From Actinocatenispora sp963805605 (lineage in GTDB: Bacteria > Actinomycetota > Actinomycetes > Mycobacteriales > Micromonosporaceae): a stretch of DNA of 64,000 nucleotides. Below the pieces are notes generated by a model, which had not been told where the DNA came from, did not search any database, and saw only the letters and a list, made by a program, of their open reading frames with translations. The position numbers and the translations under genes were made by a program. Where the stretch lies: NCBI GenBank assembly GCA_963805605.1, contig CAWDUX010000001.1, forward strand, positions 496,001-560,000, written 5' to 3'. Positions 8,938-16,691 of the stretch are shown in pieces; position 1 is the first letter of the stretch; the number at the start of each line of letters is the position of its first letter.

Positions 8938-8966
8938 ATGCACAAGCATATTATTGCTATGTGCAT
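8938..8966. promoter_or_regulatory. 29-bp imperfect dyad between divergent genes
   Basis: ATGCACA...TGTGCAT arms, with further partial AGCA/TGCT symmetry, surround an AT-rich centre. The site is in the 184-bp gap between the ClC gene and the gene at 9046. It is probably an operator or promoter element. The cognate regulator is unknown. Confidence 0.45.
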
Positions 8967-9045
8967 CTAACCTCTGATGCGCCCGTGAAACGCATCACCG
9001 CAAGCCCGCACCGGCGCCCACCCGACGTACGACGCTTCCCCTGAG

Positions 9046-9594
9046 ATGAATCGAGGCCCGACCGTGCCCAGGACCCGTACGCTGTCCCAGTTCGCCTCCG
9101 ACACGATCGCCAGCGCGGGCGCCCGACTGCTCAGCAACCGCCGGCTGATGCGCGCCCCGATCTGGCTGTACCGCAGGCGTCTCGGATTCCTCTTCGGGTC
9201 ACGGATGCTGATGCTCGAACACATCGGGCGAAAGTCGGGCTTTCCACGCTATGTCGTCCTTGAGGTCTTCGGTCATCCCGCGCCTGACACCTACCTGGTG
9301 GTCTCCGGCTTCGGAGAGCGGTCCCAGTGGTTCCGCAACGTCCAGGCCACCCCTGAGATACGCGTCTGCATCGGCAGTCGGGCACCAGTGCCGGCGACGG
9401 CACGCCGACTCAGTCTGGCCGAGGCGGATGCGGCGCTGGAGGCGTACGTGCGGGCCCACCCGCGTGCGTGGGACCGGTTCAAGCCGGTCGTCGAGGCCAC
9501 CCTCAGAGCCCGGATAAGTAACCGGAATACAGCGCTACCCGTGATCGCGCTCCGCCTCCATGCGGCCCGGGCCACACCCGACGACGCGACATGA
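9046..9594 (+). CDS. Deazaflavin (F420)-dependent nitroreductase family protein
   Basis: This 182-residue protein matches the DUF385/Ddn split-barrel family: LEHIGRKSGFPRYVVLEVF (about 47-65), TYLVVSGFGERSQWFRNV (about 84-101) and the strand CIGSRAPVPATARRLS. The family binds F420 or other flavins and reduces varied substrates at the membrane; the substrate is unknown. ATG 9046 is taken as the start, and GTG 9061 is an alternative. It is transcribed alone, divergent from the ClC gene. Confidence 0.85.
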   Translation: MNRGPTVPRTRTLSQFASDTIASAGARLLSNRRLMRAPIWLYRRRLGFLFGSRMLMLEHIGRKSGFPRYVVLEVFGHPAPDTYLVVSGFGERSQWFRNVQATPEIRVCIGSRAPVPATARRLSLAEADAALEAYVRAHPRAWDRFKPVVEATLRARISNRNTALPVIALRLHAARATPDDAT

Positions 9595-9684
9595 GTCACC
9601 CCTGCCTGCCGTGAATCGCCGGCGCCCGTCGACCACCGCTCGGGTGACATCCACCTGCCACCCGCGCTGAACGCCGGCTGTTCA

Positions 9685-10104
9685 CTACTCTTCCCGACTC
9701 CGTAGCCAGGCTGCAGCCCGGGTGGGCGAGGCCCGGGACAACCATGCGTCCTGGACGACCTCGGTCAACTCCCGCAAGCTGAGTTCGTCGAGACGACTCG
9801 CCCGGACCAGCACCGACAGATGGCCGTCGAAATGTGGCGTGGTGAAGAAGGGTGACCCCTGATCCTGGACCAGGGACTGCTTGTCGGACTGCGACGGTAC
9901 CCAGAACACGATCACATCCGGGTAGCGTTCGCCGGTGCCGGGATCGACAGCATCGGGCCGGGGAGTGCGGAAGAACACGAACGATTTCCGTCCGACCTGG
10001 TAGACCGGGTTGCTGTCCGAGCCGTGGACGACCGTGACGTGGGGCATCCTCAACGCCAGCTCGTGCACATCCTCGACCCGCGCCCGGCGCGATCCCACCG
10101 ACAT
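9685..10104 (-). CDS. MmcQ/YjbR family protein
   Basis: This 139-residue small soluble protein of the YjbR fold begins VEDVHELALRMPHVTVVHG. It contains YQVGRKSFVFFRTPRPDA and ends in the family pattern DELSLRELTEVVQDAWLSR. Family members are called DNA-binding-like, but their role is not established. ATG 10104 is chosen because the longer frame would lie antisense to the glycosylase gene at 10274. The two genes diverge from a shared region of about 170 bp. Confidence 0.82.
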   Translation of the reverse strand: MSVGSRRARVEDVHELALRMPHVTVVHGSDSNPVYQVGRKSFVFFRTPRPDAVDPGTGERYPDVIVFWVPSQSDKQSLVQDQGSPFFTTPHFDGHLSVLVRASRLDELSLRELTEVVQDAWLSRASPTRAAAWLRSREE

Positions 10105-10273
10105 GAGCGAAGCGTACGGCGCATCCGAGGTCCGCACCTGACGACAGCCGCCACCGGGGCGAGCGGTCCGTGTCGAGCAGTGCGGCCGCAAGGGTCCGAT
10201 CGTGCCGGACATCTCATTTGCGCGGAAGCCTGTCGTGGACCCCGGGTACCCTGCCGCTGAAGAGGAGGTGCCG

Positions 10274-11386
10274 GTGCGGATCACCCGGACGGAGGCCCTG
10301 TCCCTGCGGATGGCCAGTCTGCTGTTGCGTGACCGAGCCACGTCCGCCAACCGGCCTGCGGACGTGGCGGGGGTCGTGACCTGGCTCGGTGCGATGCAGG
10401 CCCAGGACCTTGCCAGCGGCCTGTGGTCGTTCGGGATACGCCTACCCGGATGGACGGTCGGGGATGTGACCGCCGCGCTGGAACGGCGGGAGGCGCTGCG
10501 CACCTGGCCGATGCGCGGCACCGTGCATTTCATTCCTTCCCGGGACGCGCACTGGATGCTCGAGCTGATGGGTCCGCGGGCACTGGCGGGCGCTGCGAAG
10601 CGGCGCGAGCGTCTCGGACTGACCGAACAGATCACCGACCACGCCATCGAGACGCTGCACGCCGCATTTGCCGGCGGCGGCCGGCTGACCCGGTCGCAGT
10701 GCATGGCCGTACTGGCCGGCGCGGGCATCGACACCTCCGGCCAGGTCGGCTACCACCTTCTCTGGTACGCGAGCCAACGTGGCGTGCTGTGTATCGCGCC
10801 CAACATCGGCAAGGAACAGAGCTTCGCGTTGCTCGACGAGTGGGTGCCCGACCCGCGCCGGCTGGACCGGGACGAGGCGCTGGCCACCGTCGCGGTGCGG
10901 TACTTCCGCGGCCACGGACCGACCACCAGGAAGGACTTCGCCGGCTGGACGGGACTGACCGTGGCTGACGCCAAGCGGGGTATCGCGGCCGCCGGTGACC
11001 GGCTGGTCAGCGCGACCATCGACGATGCCGAGACCTACCTGGATCCGGCACTGGCCGACGGCGTCCGCAGCGTGCCGAACGACGGTGAGATCCTTGTGCT
11101 GCCCGGATTCGACGAGTACCTGCTGGGCTACAAGGACCGGTCGTTGATGCTGGCCGACGAGCACCGGCCGGCGATCATCCCCGGCAACAACGGCATGTTC
11201 CAGTCCACTGTGGTACGCGATGGCCGGGTCATCGGAACCTGGAAGCGAACGCTGACCACTACCGCCGTACGGATCGCCGTCCAGCCGCTCGTACCGTGGG
11301 GCAGCGCCGACCGGGAGCGGGTCGGGAAAGCGTTCGAGGAGTACGCGCGCTTCATCGGCCGTACGCCCCAGGTGCGTCTGCCGTAG
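10274..11386 (+). CDS. HTH_42/AlkZ-type winged-helix DNA glycosylase relative
   Basis: This 370-residue protein belongs to the winged-helix HTH_42 family that includes AlkZ and YcaQ, glycosylases that unhook DNA crosslinks or remove bulky alkyl lesions. The diagnostic Gln-x-Gln motif is present as MQAQD (Gln42, Gln44). It is followed by the family blocks LRTWPMRGTVHFI, RYFRGHGPTTRKDFAGW and LPGFDEYLLGYKDR. GTG 10274 follows GAGGAGG. Many family members sit in antibiotic clusters as self-protection, but here it stands alone and may be housekeeping. Damage specificity is not predictable. Confidence 0.83.
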   Translation: MRITRTEALSLRMASLLLRDRATSANRPADVAGVVTWLGAMQAQDLASGLWSFGIRLPGWTVGDVTAALERREALRTWPMRGTVHFIPSRDAHWMLELMGPRALAGAAKRRERLGLTEQITDHAIETLHAAFAGGGRLTRSQCMAVLAGAGIDTSGQVGYHLLWYASQRGVLCIAPNIGKEQSFALLDEWVPDPRRLDRDEALATVAVRYFRGHGPTTRKDFAGWTGLTVADAKRGIAAAGDRLVSATIDDAETYLDPALADGVRSVPNDGEILVLPGFDEYLLGYKDRSLMLADEHRPAIIPGNNGMFQSTVVRDGRVIGTWKRTLTTTAVRIAVQPLVPWGSADRERVGKAFEEYARFIGRTPQVRLP

Positions 11387-11450
11387 CCGCCGTGGTGATC
11401 CCGGCCAGGAACGGCTATTGTCCATGATGGACAGTTCTGCTGGTGGACAG

Positions 11451-11483
11451 CTGTGGCACCCCGGATCATCAGGGGCGCCACAG
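11451..11483. terminator. Hairpin between convergent genes
   Basis: CTGTGGCACCCC pairs with GGGGCGCCACAG at 11 of 12 positions across a 9-nt loop. It lies between the convergent ends of the glycosylase and SRPBCC genes and could terminate both. Confidence 0.6.
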
Positions 11484-11497
11484 CCGATACCTGTTGC

Positions 11498-11962
11498 TCA
11501 GGCGGTGTGTGGTGGCTCTACTTCTCCGCGCCATCCACCTGTAGCGGTGCCGTGGTGTTCGATGAATGTCTTGAACCGCTTCATGTCGCCTTCGGCCTGC
11601 CGCTTCAACATGCCCGACACATCCGCGACCTTCCCCGCCAGACCGCTCGGGTCCGTCTCGGACTGCAGCGTGACCCGGGTGTTCCTGTCGTCGAGCCGGT
11701 GGAAGGTGACCACCCCGGCGTGCTTGGGGCCGGTCACCGACTGCCAAGCGACCCTTTCGTCCGGGTGCTGCTCGGTGATCCGCGCGTCGAATTCCCGGGC
11801 GACTCCGGCGACCTTGATCTTCCAGTGGGTCATCGCGTCGCTGGTCTGCCTGACCTCGTCAACGCCCTCCATGAACCGGGGAAATTCCTCGAACTGGGTC
11901 CACTGGTTGTACGCGGTCGGCACATCCACCGCCACATCGACAGATTCCATGATGGTGTTCAT
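11498..11962 (-). CDS. SRPBCC/cyclase-dehydrase family protein
   Basis: This 154-residue protein is START/polyketide-cyclase-like. Visible family blocks are VDVPTAYNQWTQFEEFPRFM (about 12-31), TVTGP-like SVTGPKHAGVVTFHRLDD and VTLQSETDPSG. The ATG at 11962 follows CAAGGAGGTC. Proteins of this compact SRPBCC group bind small lipids or hydrophobic ligands in a cavity. In actinomycetes they often sit among general-stress genes, which fits the hemerythrin and DUF6328-like genes downstream. No specific ligand can be named. Confidence 0.82.
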   Translation of the reverse strand: MNTIMESVDVAVDVPTAYNQWTQFEEFPRFMEGVDEVRQTSDAMTHWKIKVAGVAREFDARITEQHPDERVAWQSVTGPKHAGVVTFHRLDDRNTRVTLQSETDPSGLAGKVADVSGMLKRQAEGDMKRFKTFIEHHGTATGGWRGEVEPPHTA

Positions 11963-12182
11963 CGTGCAAAGACCTCCTTGTCGACGACATGTTGCGCGGC
12001 TCGTCGTGGATGACCGCCGTATTCGTCGACGTTGTGTCTCAGTAGATGTCGTGTCTCCGGGACACTCGCGGCCTACCCGACGACGCCATTGTCCACACTT
12101 CCGGGTGGTACACCCGTGACCGGACGCACAGCGGCCGGTGCAGGGCGCGTGCGTGGAGATGTGCGTTGGCCGGAAAGAGCTC

Positions 12183-12377
12183 TCACTGCCGTTCGGCCGC
12201 GATCCTCAGCATGGTCTCGGCAATACGACGGGGCAGGCATGGAGAGACCTGGCCGCAGACGGAGCACCGCTCACCCCCGTCGCCTGCGGCGTGGCGGGCG
12301 ATGAGGCGGTGAGCGTTCGCCACATCAGCATCGTTGAGTTCGGCCGCCGAGATCATCGCGCCCAGTTTCGTTGCCAT
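12183..12377 (-). CDS. Small protein with Cys-x2-Cys motif
   Basis: This 64-residue hypothetical protein starts at ATG 12377, directly behind CGAGGAGGCAACG. It has a helical N-terminal half (LNDADVANAHRLIARHAAGD) and CSVCGQVSPCLPRR, a possible metal site, though a single CxxC plus one Cys is short of a full zinc ribbon. I do not recognise the family. It resembles small actinomycete proteins found near stress genes. Confidence 0.6.
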   Translation of the reverse strand: MATKLGAMISAAELNDADVANAHRLIARHAAGDGGERCSVCGQVSPCLPRRIAETMLRIAAERQ

Positions 12378-12665
12378 CGTTGCCTCCTCGCCGTGCATCT
12401 GTCCGTGGTGGTACCCCGATCGTGACCGGCTCATTCGCGGTCCGGGATCCGGATGCTCCGCAACCCGGGGTCCTCAGCACGCCGCAGGGAACGGCGACCG
12501 ATCCCCCGCCCTTGCGCGCATTTCCTGGCCGGTTACCCGGACCGGTCTGGCGGAACCGGGTTCCCGGCCCTTCTTTGCCCTTGGGTGTTTCTTGCGTCCA
12601 GCTCCGGGGAAGTCCGTTGAGCAGTAGCCCCTCCGAATCTCCTGCCGACATGTGAGGACCTGGAC

Positions 12666-12869
12666 ATGAGCGAGGCCGCGCGGCGCCCCTCGACCCGGGT
12701 GTGCTCGACCTGCAAACGGCCCCTACGGGCGCTGCAGCAGGACGAATATACCGACGCCCGCGCCGCATTGGTCGTCGAACACGGCCTGTGCGTCTGCGCG
12801 GGCCCGACGCGGCCAGCCAGCCACGACGAGCCGGTGCTGGCCCCCACTCCGAATCTGACCATGAGCTAG
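12666..12869 (+). CDS. Small Cys-rich hypothetical protein
   Basis: This 67-residue frame has CSTCKRPL near residue 13 and CVCAGP near 42, compatible with a four-Cys metal site. The ATG follows GAGGACCTGGAC. Third-position G/C use is high. It has no recognisable family. It could be a real zinc-ribbon mini-protein, but length and weak context keep confidence moderate. Confidence 0.45.
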   Translation: MSEAARRPSTRVCSTCKRPLRALQQDEYTDARAALVVEHGLCVCAGPTRPASHDEPVLAPTPNLTMS

Positions 12870-13075
12870 GCGGCTGCCGTTCGACGCTCCGGCGCACCGC
12901 CAGGGTCGGCAGCCGGGATGTGGCCCGACCACCGGCCCGTCCGGAAAATGCCAGCTTGGCGGAACCGCGGGCTCGGCTGTTGGAGTGCGCCCGCTGCGGG
13001 CGGGCGAACAGCCACAGCACCCAGTCGTCGTCATGAGACATCCGCGGCCGGTCCGGGCCGACGTCGAGGAGATCT

Positions 13076-13785
13076 ATGAGCATCGGGTATTTCCTGTCCT
13101 GTGAAGAACATGGTCCGGGCGAACTGGTCTGGCAGGCGAAGCTGGCCGAGCAGGCAGCTTTCGAGAAGCTGTGGATCTCCGACCACTACCATCCGTGGAC
13201 CGGTGAGCAGGGCCAGTCGCCGTTCGTCTGATCGGTGATCGGGGCGATCTCGGCGGTGTGCCGACTGCCGGTCGCCACCGCTGTCACCTGCCCCACCGTC
13301 CGCATGCACCCGGCGGTGGTGGCGCACGCCGCCGGGTGCATGCCGCATGGGTGCAGACCGATGGTCGCTTCGTGCTGGGCGTGGGCAGTGGCCAAGCGCT
13401 CAACGAGCACATCCTCGGCGACCCGTGGCCGGCCGTCGATGAGCGGATGGACATGTTGGAAGAGTCGATCGAGGTGATCCGGGAGCTGTGGTCCGGTCGT
13501 AACATCAACCATGACGGCGAGCATTACAAGGTGGTGAACGCCAAGCTGTACACGGTGACCGAGGAGACGCCGCCGGTGTATGTGTCCGAGCAGGCAACCC
13601 AACTGGTGACTGAGGACATGGTGGCCGATTCCGTGGTCTGCGGCCCGGATCTGGGTCGTCACGTCGGGGAGATGCGCCGGCATCTGGACGCGGGTTTCGA
13701 TGACGTCTACGTGAGCCAGATGGGCAGCGACGCCGATGCTTTCTTCCAGGCGTACTCGGAGCACGTACTGCCCAAGGTCCGCTAG
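13076..13785 (+). pseudogene. Decayed F420-dependent luciferase-like oxidoreductase
   Basis: The remnant belongs to the LLM class F420-dependent family, whose members are usually about 320 residues. The start ATG follows CGAGGAG. Codon 52 is TGA (13229-13231) where the family expects Trp (SPFV-W-SVIG). The frame then continues with VCRLPVATAVTCPTVRMHP and shifts near 13350 into GRFVLGVGSGQALNEHILGD. After VYVSE the sequence jumps straight to QATQLVTEDMVADSVVCGPD, skipping about 60 residues that family members carry. One nonsense, at least one frameshift and an internal deletion make it non-functional. Confidence 0.88.
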
Positions 13786-13884
13786 GTTCCGCCGCTGGCA
13801 ACGGTTCGGACCGCGTTGGCTCGGGGATCCGAGGCGTACGGCATGTCGTCACGGTCTGCCGCGCGCGGCCCGGTCGAACCATCC

Positions 13885-13920
13885 GCTGATGCCGCCCGGA
13901 TCTGACCGGGCGGCATCAGC
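13885..13920. terminator. Bidirectional hairpin terminator
   Basis: A perfect 15-bp stem (GCTGATGCCGCCCGG and its complement) with loop ATCTGA sits between the decayed LLM gene and the convergent hemerythrin gene. Confidence 0.75.
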
Positions 13921-13926
13921 GAGCGG

Positions 13927-14484
13927 TCAGCCTCGGCCGGTCAGCGCGTCGCGGAGCCGGTCGATGAGGCCAGCGCCGGGATCCAGGATCCTGTTGGCGG
14001 GCGGTGTACTCGGTGAGGAGGGGTGCGGCCGGGTCGGGGCGACCTTCTTGGCCTTCTCGATCTTCGCACCGAGCTCGCGCAACTCCTCCGGGCTGCTGGC
14101 GGCGACCAGTTTCGGGAACAGCTCGCCCTCTTCCTCCTTGAGGTGGTGGCGGACGTCAGCCATCATGGCGGCGACCGCGTCGGCGTACGCCGGTTCCTGC
14201 GCGGGCAGTTGTTCCAGCCCCTTCAGGGCCTCTTCGACCTCAGCGTGTTCGGCGAGTTCCTTGTCGGCGATCGTGTCGCCGTCGGCGACGAGTTGACGGA
14301 CAGCGGGATACAGCCACTGCTCCTCCGCCACGGAGTGCCGGACGAGCTCTATCGTGACCTGTTCCACCAGCTGCTGGCGCTGATCGACGGCGATGTCCGG
14401 TGCCTCCAACTGCGCGAACATCTCCTCCACCTCGCGGTGGTCATGGGTGAGTACTTCGACAACGTCCCGTTGCTGTGCGTTCAC
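13927..14484 (-). CDS. Hemerythrin HHE domain protein
   Basis: This 185-residue protein is a four-helix HHE bundle with diiron ligands in THDHREVEEMF (about 13-23), ELVRHSVAEEQWLYP (about 46-60), EHAEVEE (about 79-85) and DVRHHLKEEEGELFP (about 109-123). The C-terminal 50 residues are basic and Pro-rich (KAKKVAPTRPHP), a likely flexible tail. Family members sense or bind O2, NO or peroxide. The ATG start has only a weak ribosome-binding site. Transcription is away from the DUF6328-like gene, across a gap of about 320 bp. Confidence 0.88.
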   Translation of the reverse strand: MNAQQRDVVEVLTHDHREVEEMFAQLEAPDIAVDQRQQLVEQVTIELVRHSVAEEQWLYPAVRQLVADGDTIADKELAEHAEVEEALKGLEQLPAQEPAYADAVAAMMADVRHHLKEEEGELFPKLVAASSPEELRELGAKIEKAKKVAPTRPHPSSPSTPPANRILDPGAGLIDRLRDALTGRG

Positions 14485-14806
14485 TGGTAAACCTCACCTG
14501 CCGGGTTCTGATTCTGTGATAGGTGGTGCCGAACGCCCATTACCCACGGGGCATCGTCCGACACCTACCGGCAGTAACGCGTGTACGGACCCGTCGGTAC
14601 CGGCTGTCCGCTCTCGGACCGCCGGTGACCTCGATGCGTGGCCGGGATTGTGGCGGTATGGCTGCGGGTACGGGCGGCCTGTCGGTGGCGCCACGGTGTC
14701 TGTCGCTCGTCCCAGTGACGGTCGCCGCGTGAACGGTAACGTCACCAGGTGGACCGCCGCGCTCAGTCGACCATTCCCCTTTGCGCGATCAGGTGGTGTT
14801 CAGGTG
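14485..14806. other. Intergenic region without a recognised gene
   Basis: This 322-bp gap lies between the divergent hemerythrin and DUF6328-like genes. It should hold both promoters. On the minus strand a GGGTAA box near 14558 resembles the -10 of actinomycete SigB-type stress promoters, but I could not place a convincing -35. No credible ORF was seen. Confidence 0.4.
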
Positions 14807-15304
14807 ATGAAGATCGAGGGGTCCGGCGATGGACCGGGAACCGACGAGACCGTGCAGGAACGGTGGAACCGTAACTTCACCGAACTGCTCCAGGAGTTGC
14901 GCGTCGCGCAGACCGGCGTGCAGTTCCTCTTCGCCTTCCTGCTGACCCTGGCGTTCACGAACCGATTCACCACCCTTGACTCCGCCGAACGCGTCGTCTA
15001 CGTGACCAGCCTGGTGCTGGCATCCGCCGCAGCGGGGCTGTTGATCGCTCCCGTCAGCTATCACCGGATCGTCTTCCGGAAGCATCTCAAGGCGAAGCTG
15101 GTGCGAGCCGCGCACCGGATGGCGGCCGGTGGCCTGGCCTTCTTGGTCGCTGCCATGGTGGGTTCGGTCTTCCTCGTGGTCGATGTCGTCTTCGGCACGG
15201 TCGTGGGCGGCGTCATCGCCGCCGCGGTTGCCGCGTGGTTCACGCTCTTCTGGTACGTGTTGCCGTTCCTGACCCGCGAGGAGGCTGACGAGGAAGTGGA
15301 ATGA
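14807..15304 (+). CDS. DUF6328-like membrane protein
   Basis: This 165-residue protein begins with an acidic, helical segment (ETVQERWNRNFTELLQELRV). Four hydrophobic stretches follow, at about residues 35-55, 62-85, 103-127 and 130-152. Together these match the DUF6328 layout of a cytoplasmic N-terminal helix plus four TM segments. The end is acidic (REEADEEVE). ATG 14807 (or GTG 14804) is the likely start. Function is unknown; such genes often neighbour stress genes. Confidence 0.75.
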   Translation: MKIEGSGDGPGTDETVQERWNRNFTELLQELRVAQTGVQFLFAFLLTLAFTNRFTTLDSAERVVYVTSLVLASAAAGLLIAPVSYHRIVFRKHLKAKLVRAAHRMAAGGLAFLVAAMVGSVFLVVDVVFGTVVGGVIAAAVAAWFTLFWYVLPFLTREEADEEVE

Positions 15305-15450
15305 ACCGGGCGCGCACCGGCGCGGTACAGGTCGATGGGGCTGTTCCGGCCGAAACGCACAACGGTGAGAAACAGAACAGCGCGCTCACGGATAGCCCAT
15401 GCTGCCCTGGGTAGGCATAGGGACAGGACCTGGTTGAGCGAGGAGGGCAA

Positions 15451-15735
15451 ATGGCTGAGAAGGTTGCCGACTACCTGTTGGAGCGGCTCCGCAACTGGGG
15501 CGTGGAGCACGTGTTCGGCTACGCCGGCGACGGGATCAACGGTCTGCTAGCAGCCTGGGAGCGTGCCGAGGACAAGCCACGGTTCATCCAGTCGCGCCAC
15601 GAGGAACTGTCCGCGTTCGAGGCTTGCGGCTACGCGAAGTTCTCCGGTCAGGTCGGGGTGTGCGTTGCCACCTCCGGCCCGGGCGCCGTCCACCTACTCA
15701 ACGGCCTGTACGACGCGAAGCTGGACCACGCGATG
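15451..15735 (+). pseudogene. 5' fragment of a TPP-dependent enzyme (pyruvate oxidase-like)
   Basis: Behind an excellent GAGGAGG site, about 94 codons encode the N-terminal TPP-binding module of a PoxB/acetolactate-synthase-like enzyme. Visible are GVEHVFGYAGDGINGLL, the catalytic Glu region SRHEELSAFEACGYAKFSG, and CVATSGPGAVHLLNGLYDAKLDH. At about 15735 homology ends where VVAIVGQ-like sequence is expected. The following bases are the antisense of an enolase-superfamily gene. Full-length enzymes are about 550-600 residues, so over 80% is gone. Confidence 0.88.
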
Positions 15736-16691
15736 TGCCGGAAGTTGGCGGTGGCGGCCGCGGCGTGCGCCGACAGGTTCGGTGCGCAGTGCGCCGACAC
15801 CTGCAGGTTGGCTGCCGCGGCGACGGCCGCCGCACGCCGCCACTCGGCGTACCCGCCGCAGCGGGTGACATCGATCTGCAGGCAGTCGACGGCGCCGGCA
15901 CCGACCATCCGGGCGAAGTACGGCAGGTCGTAGCCGTACTCACCGGCCGCGATGTCGACCGTTGTGGCCCCGCGTAGCAGGGCCAGCCCGGCCAGGTCGT
16001 CGCTGGAGACCGGCTCCTCGAACCAGCGGACATCATGCTGTTCCAACTGCAGGGCCATCCGTCGGGCCTGCCCCTGGGTGTAGGCGCCGTTGGCGTCGAC
16101 GTAGAGCTCCACGTCCGCGCCGATGACGTCGCGGGCGGTGCGGATGCGTTCGAGGTCCCTGTCGGTGGCGCTGCCCCAGGACTCGCCGATCTTGATCTTC
16201 ACCCGACCGATCCGCTGCTCCTGTACCCAGGTGTCGAGCTGGCGCCGCAGCTGTTCGATGCTGTGGCTGGTGAAGCCACCACTGCCGTAGAGCTCGACCG
16301 TGTCATGTACGCGACCCAGCAGCCGGCTGAGTGGCATGTCGAGTACCCGCGCCGCTGCATCCCACAGTGCGATGTCCACCGCGGACATCGCGCACGAGAC
16401 CAGCCCGGGCCGGCCGAGGTTGCGGATCTGGTGCTGCATGGCCGACCACAGCGCGGGCACGTCCAGCACCGGTCGGCCCCGGACCACGTCGGCGAGCATG
16501 CCCTCGATCAGCGGTACGCACGCCCCGTCGGCGTACGTCCATCCGGTGCCGGTGGTGCCGCCGGCCCGGACGTGTACGACCACCATGGTGGTGGCGTCCC
16601 AGGCCAGGGTGCCGTCGGCTTCCAGCGACGCGGTCGGGATCCGGTAGGCGGCAGCGGTGACGCTGTCCACCGTCGGTGCGTCGGCGCTCAT
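15648..16691 (-). pseudogene. Enolase-superfamily (mandelate racemase/muconate cycloisomerase-like) enzyme, 3'-truncated
   Basis: The first 318 or so residues look intact: VKIKIG (Lys-x-Lys base), ELYVDANGAY, RWFEEPV and GEYGYD (metal ligands), and LQIDVTRCGG. About three quarters of the barrel's key residues remain. After NFRHI near 15740 the true C-terminus (normally another 50 or so residues) is replaced by antisense of the TPP-enzyme fragment, ending in an artificial tail. The ATG overlaps the stop of the upstream FAD/Fe-S gene by 4 bp (ATGA), so it was translated coupled to it. Loss of the C-terminal strands probably inactivates it, though this is not certain. Confidence 0.8.

Noticed and set aside
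10105..10734. Upstream extension of the YjbR-type frame to 349 residues
   Set aside because: It overlaps the promoter and start of the HTH_42 gene and reads as Ser/Arg-rich non-family sequence; ATG 10104 gives a normal-length protein.
11419..11433. TGTCCATGATGGACA palindrome, a similar TCCATGATGGA inside the 52038 terminator
   Set aside because: Shared 11-bp string considered as a repeat family, but two or three short occurrences near hairpins are compatible with chance.
12325..13083. Minus-strand 252-codon frame in the stress-gene region
   Set aside because: No recognisable domain, poor start context, and overlap with two better small genes on both strands.
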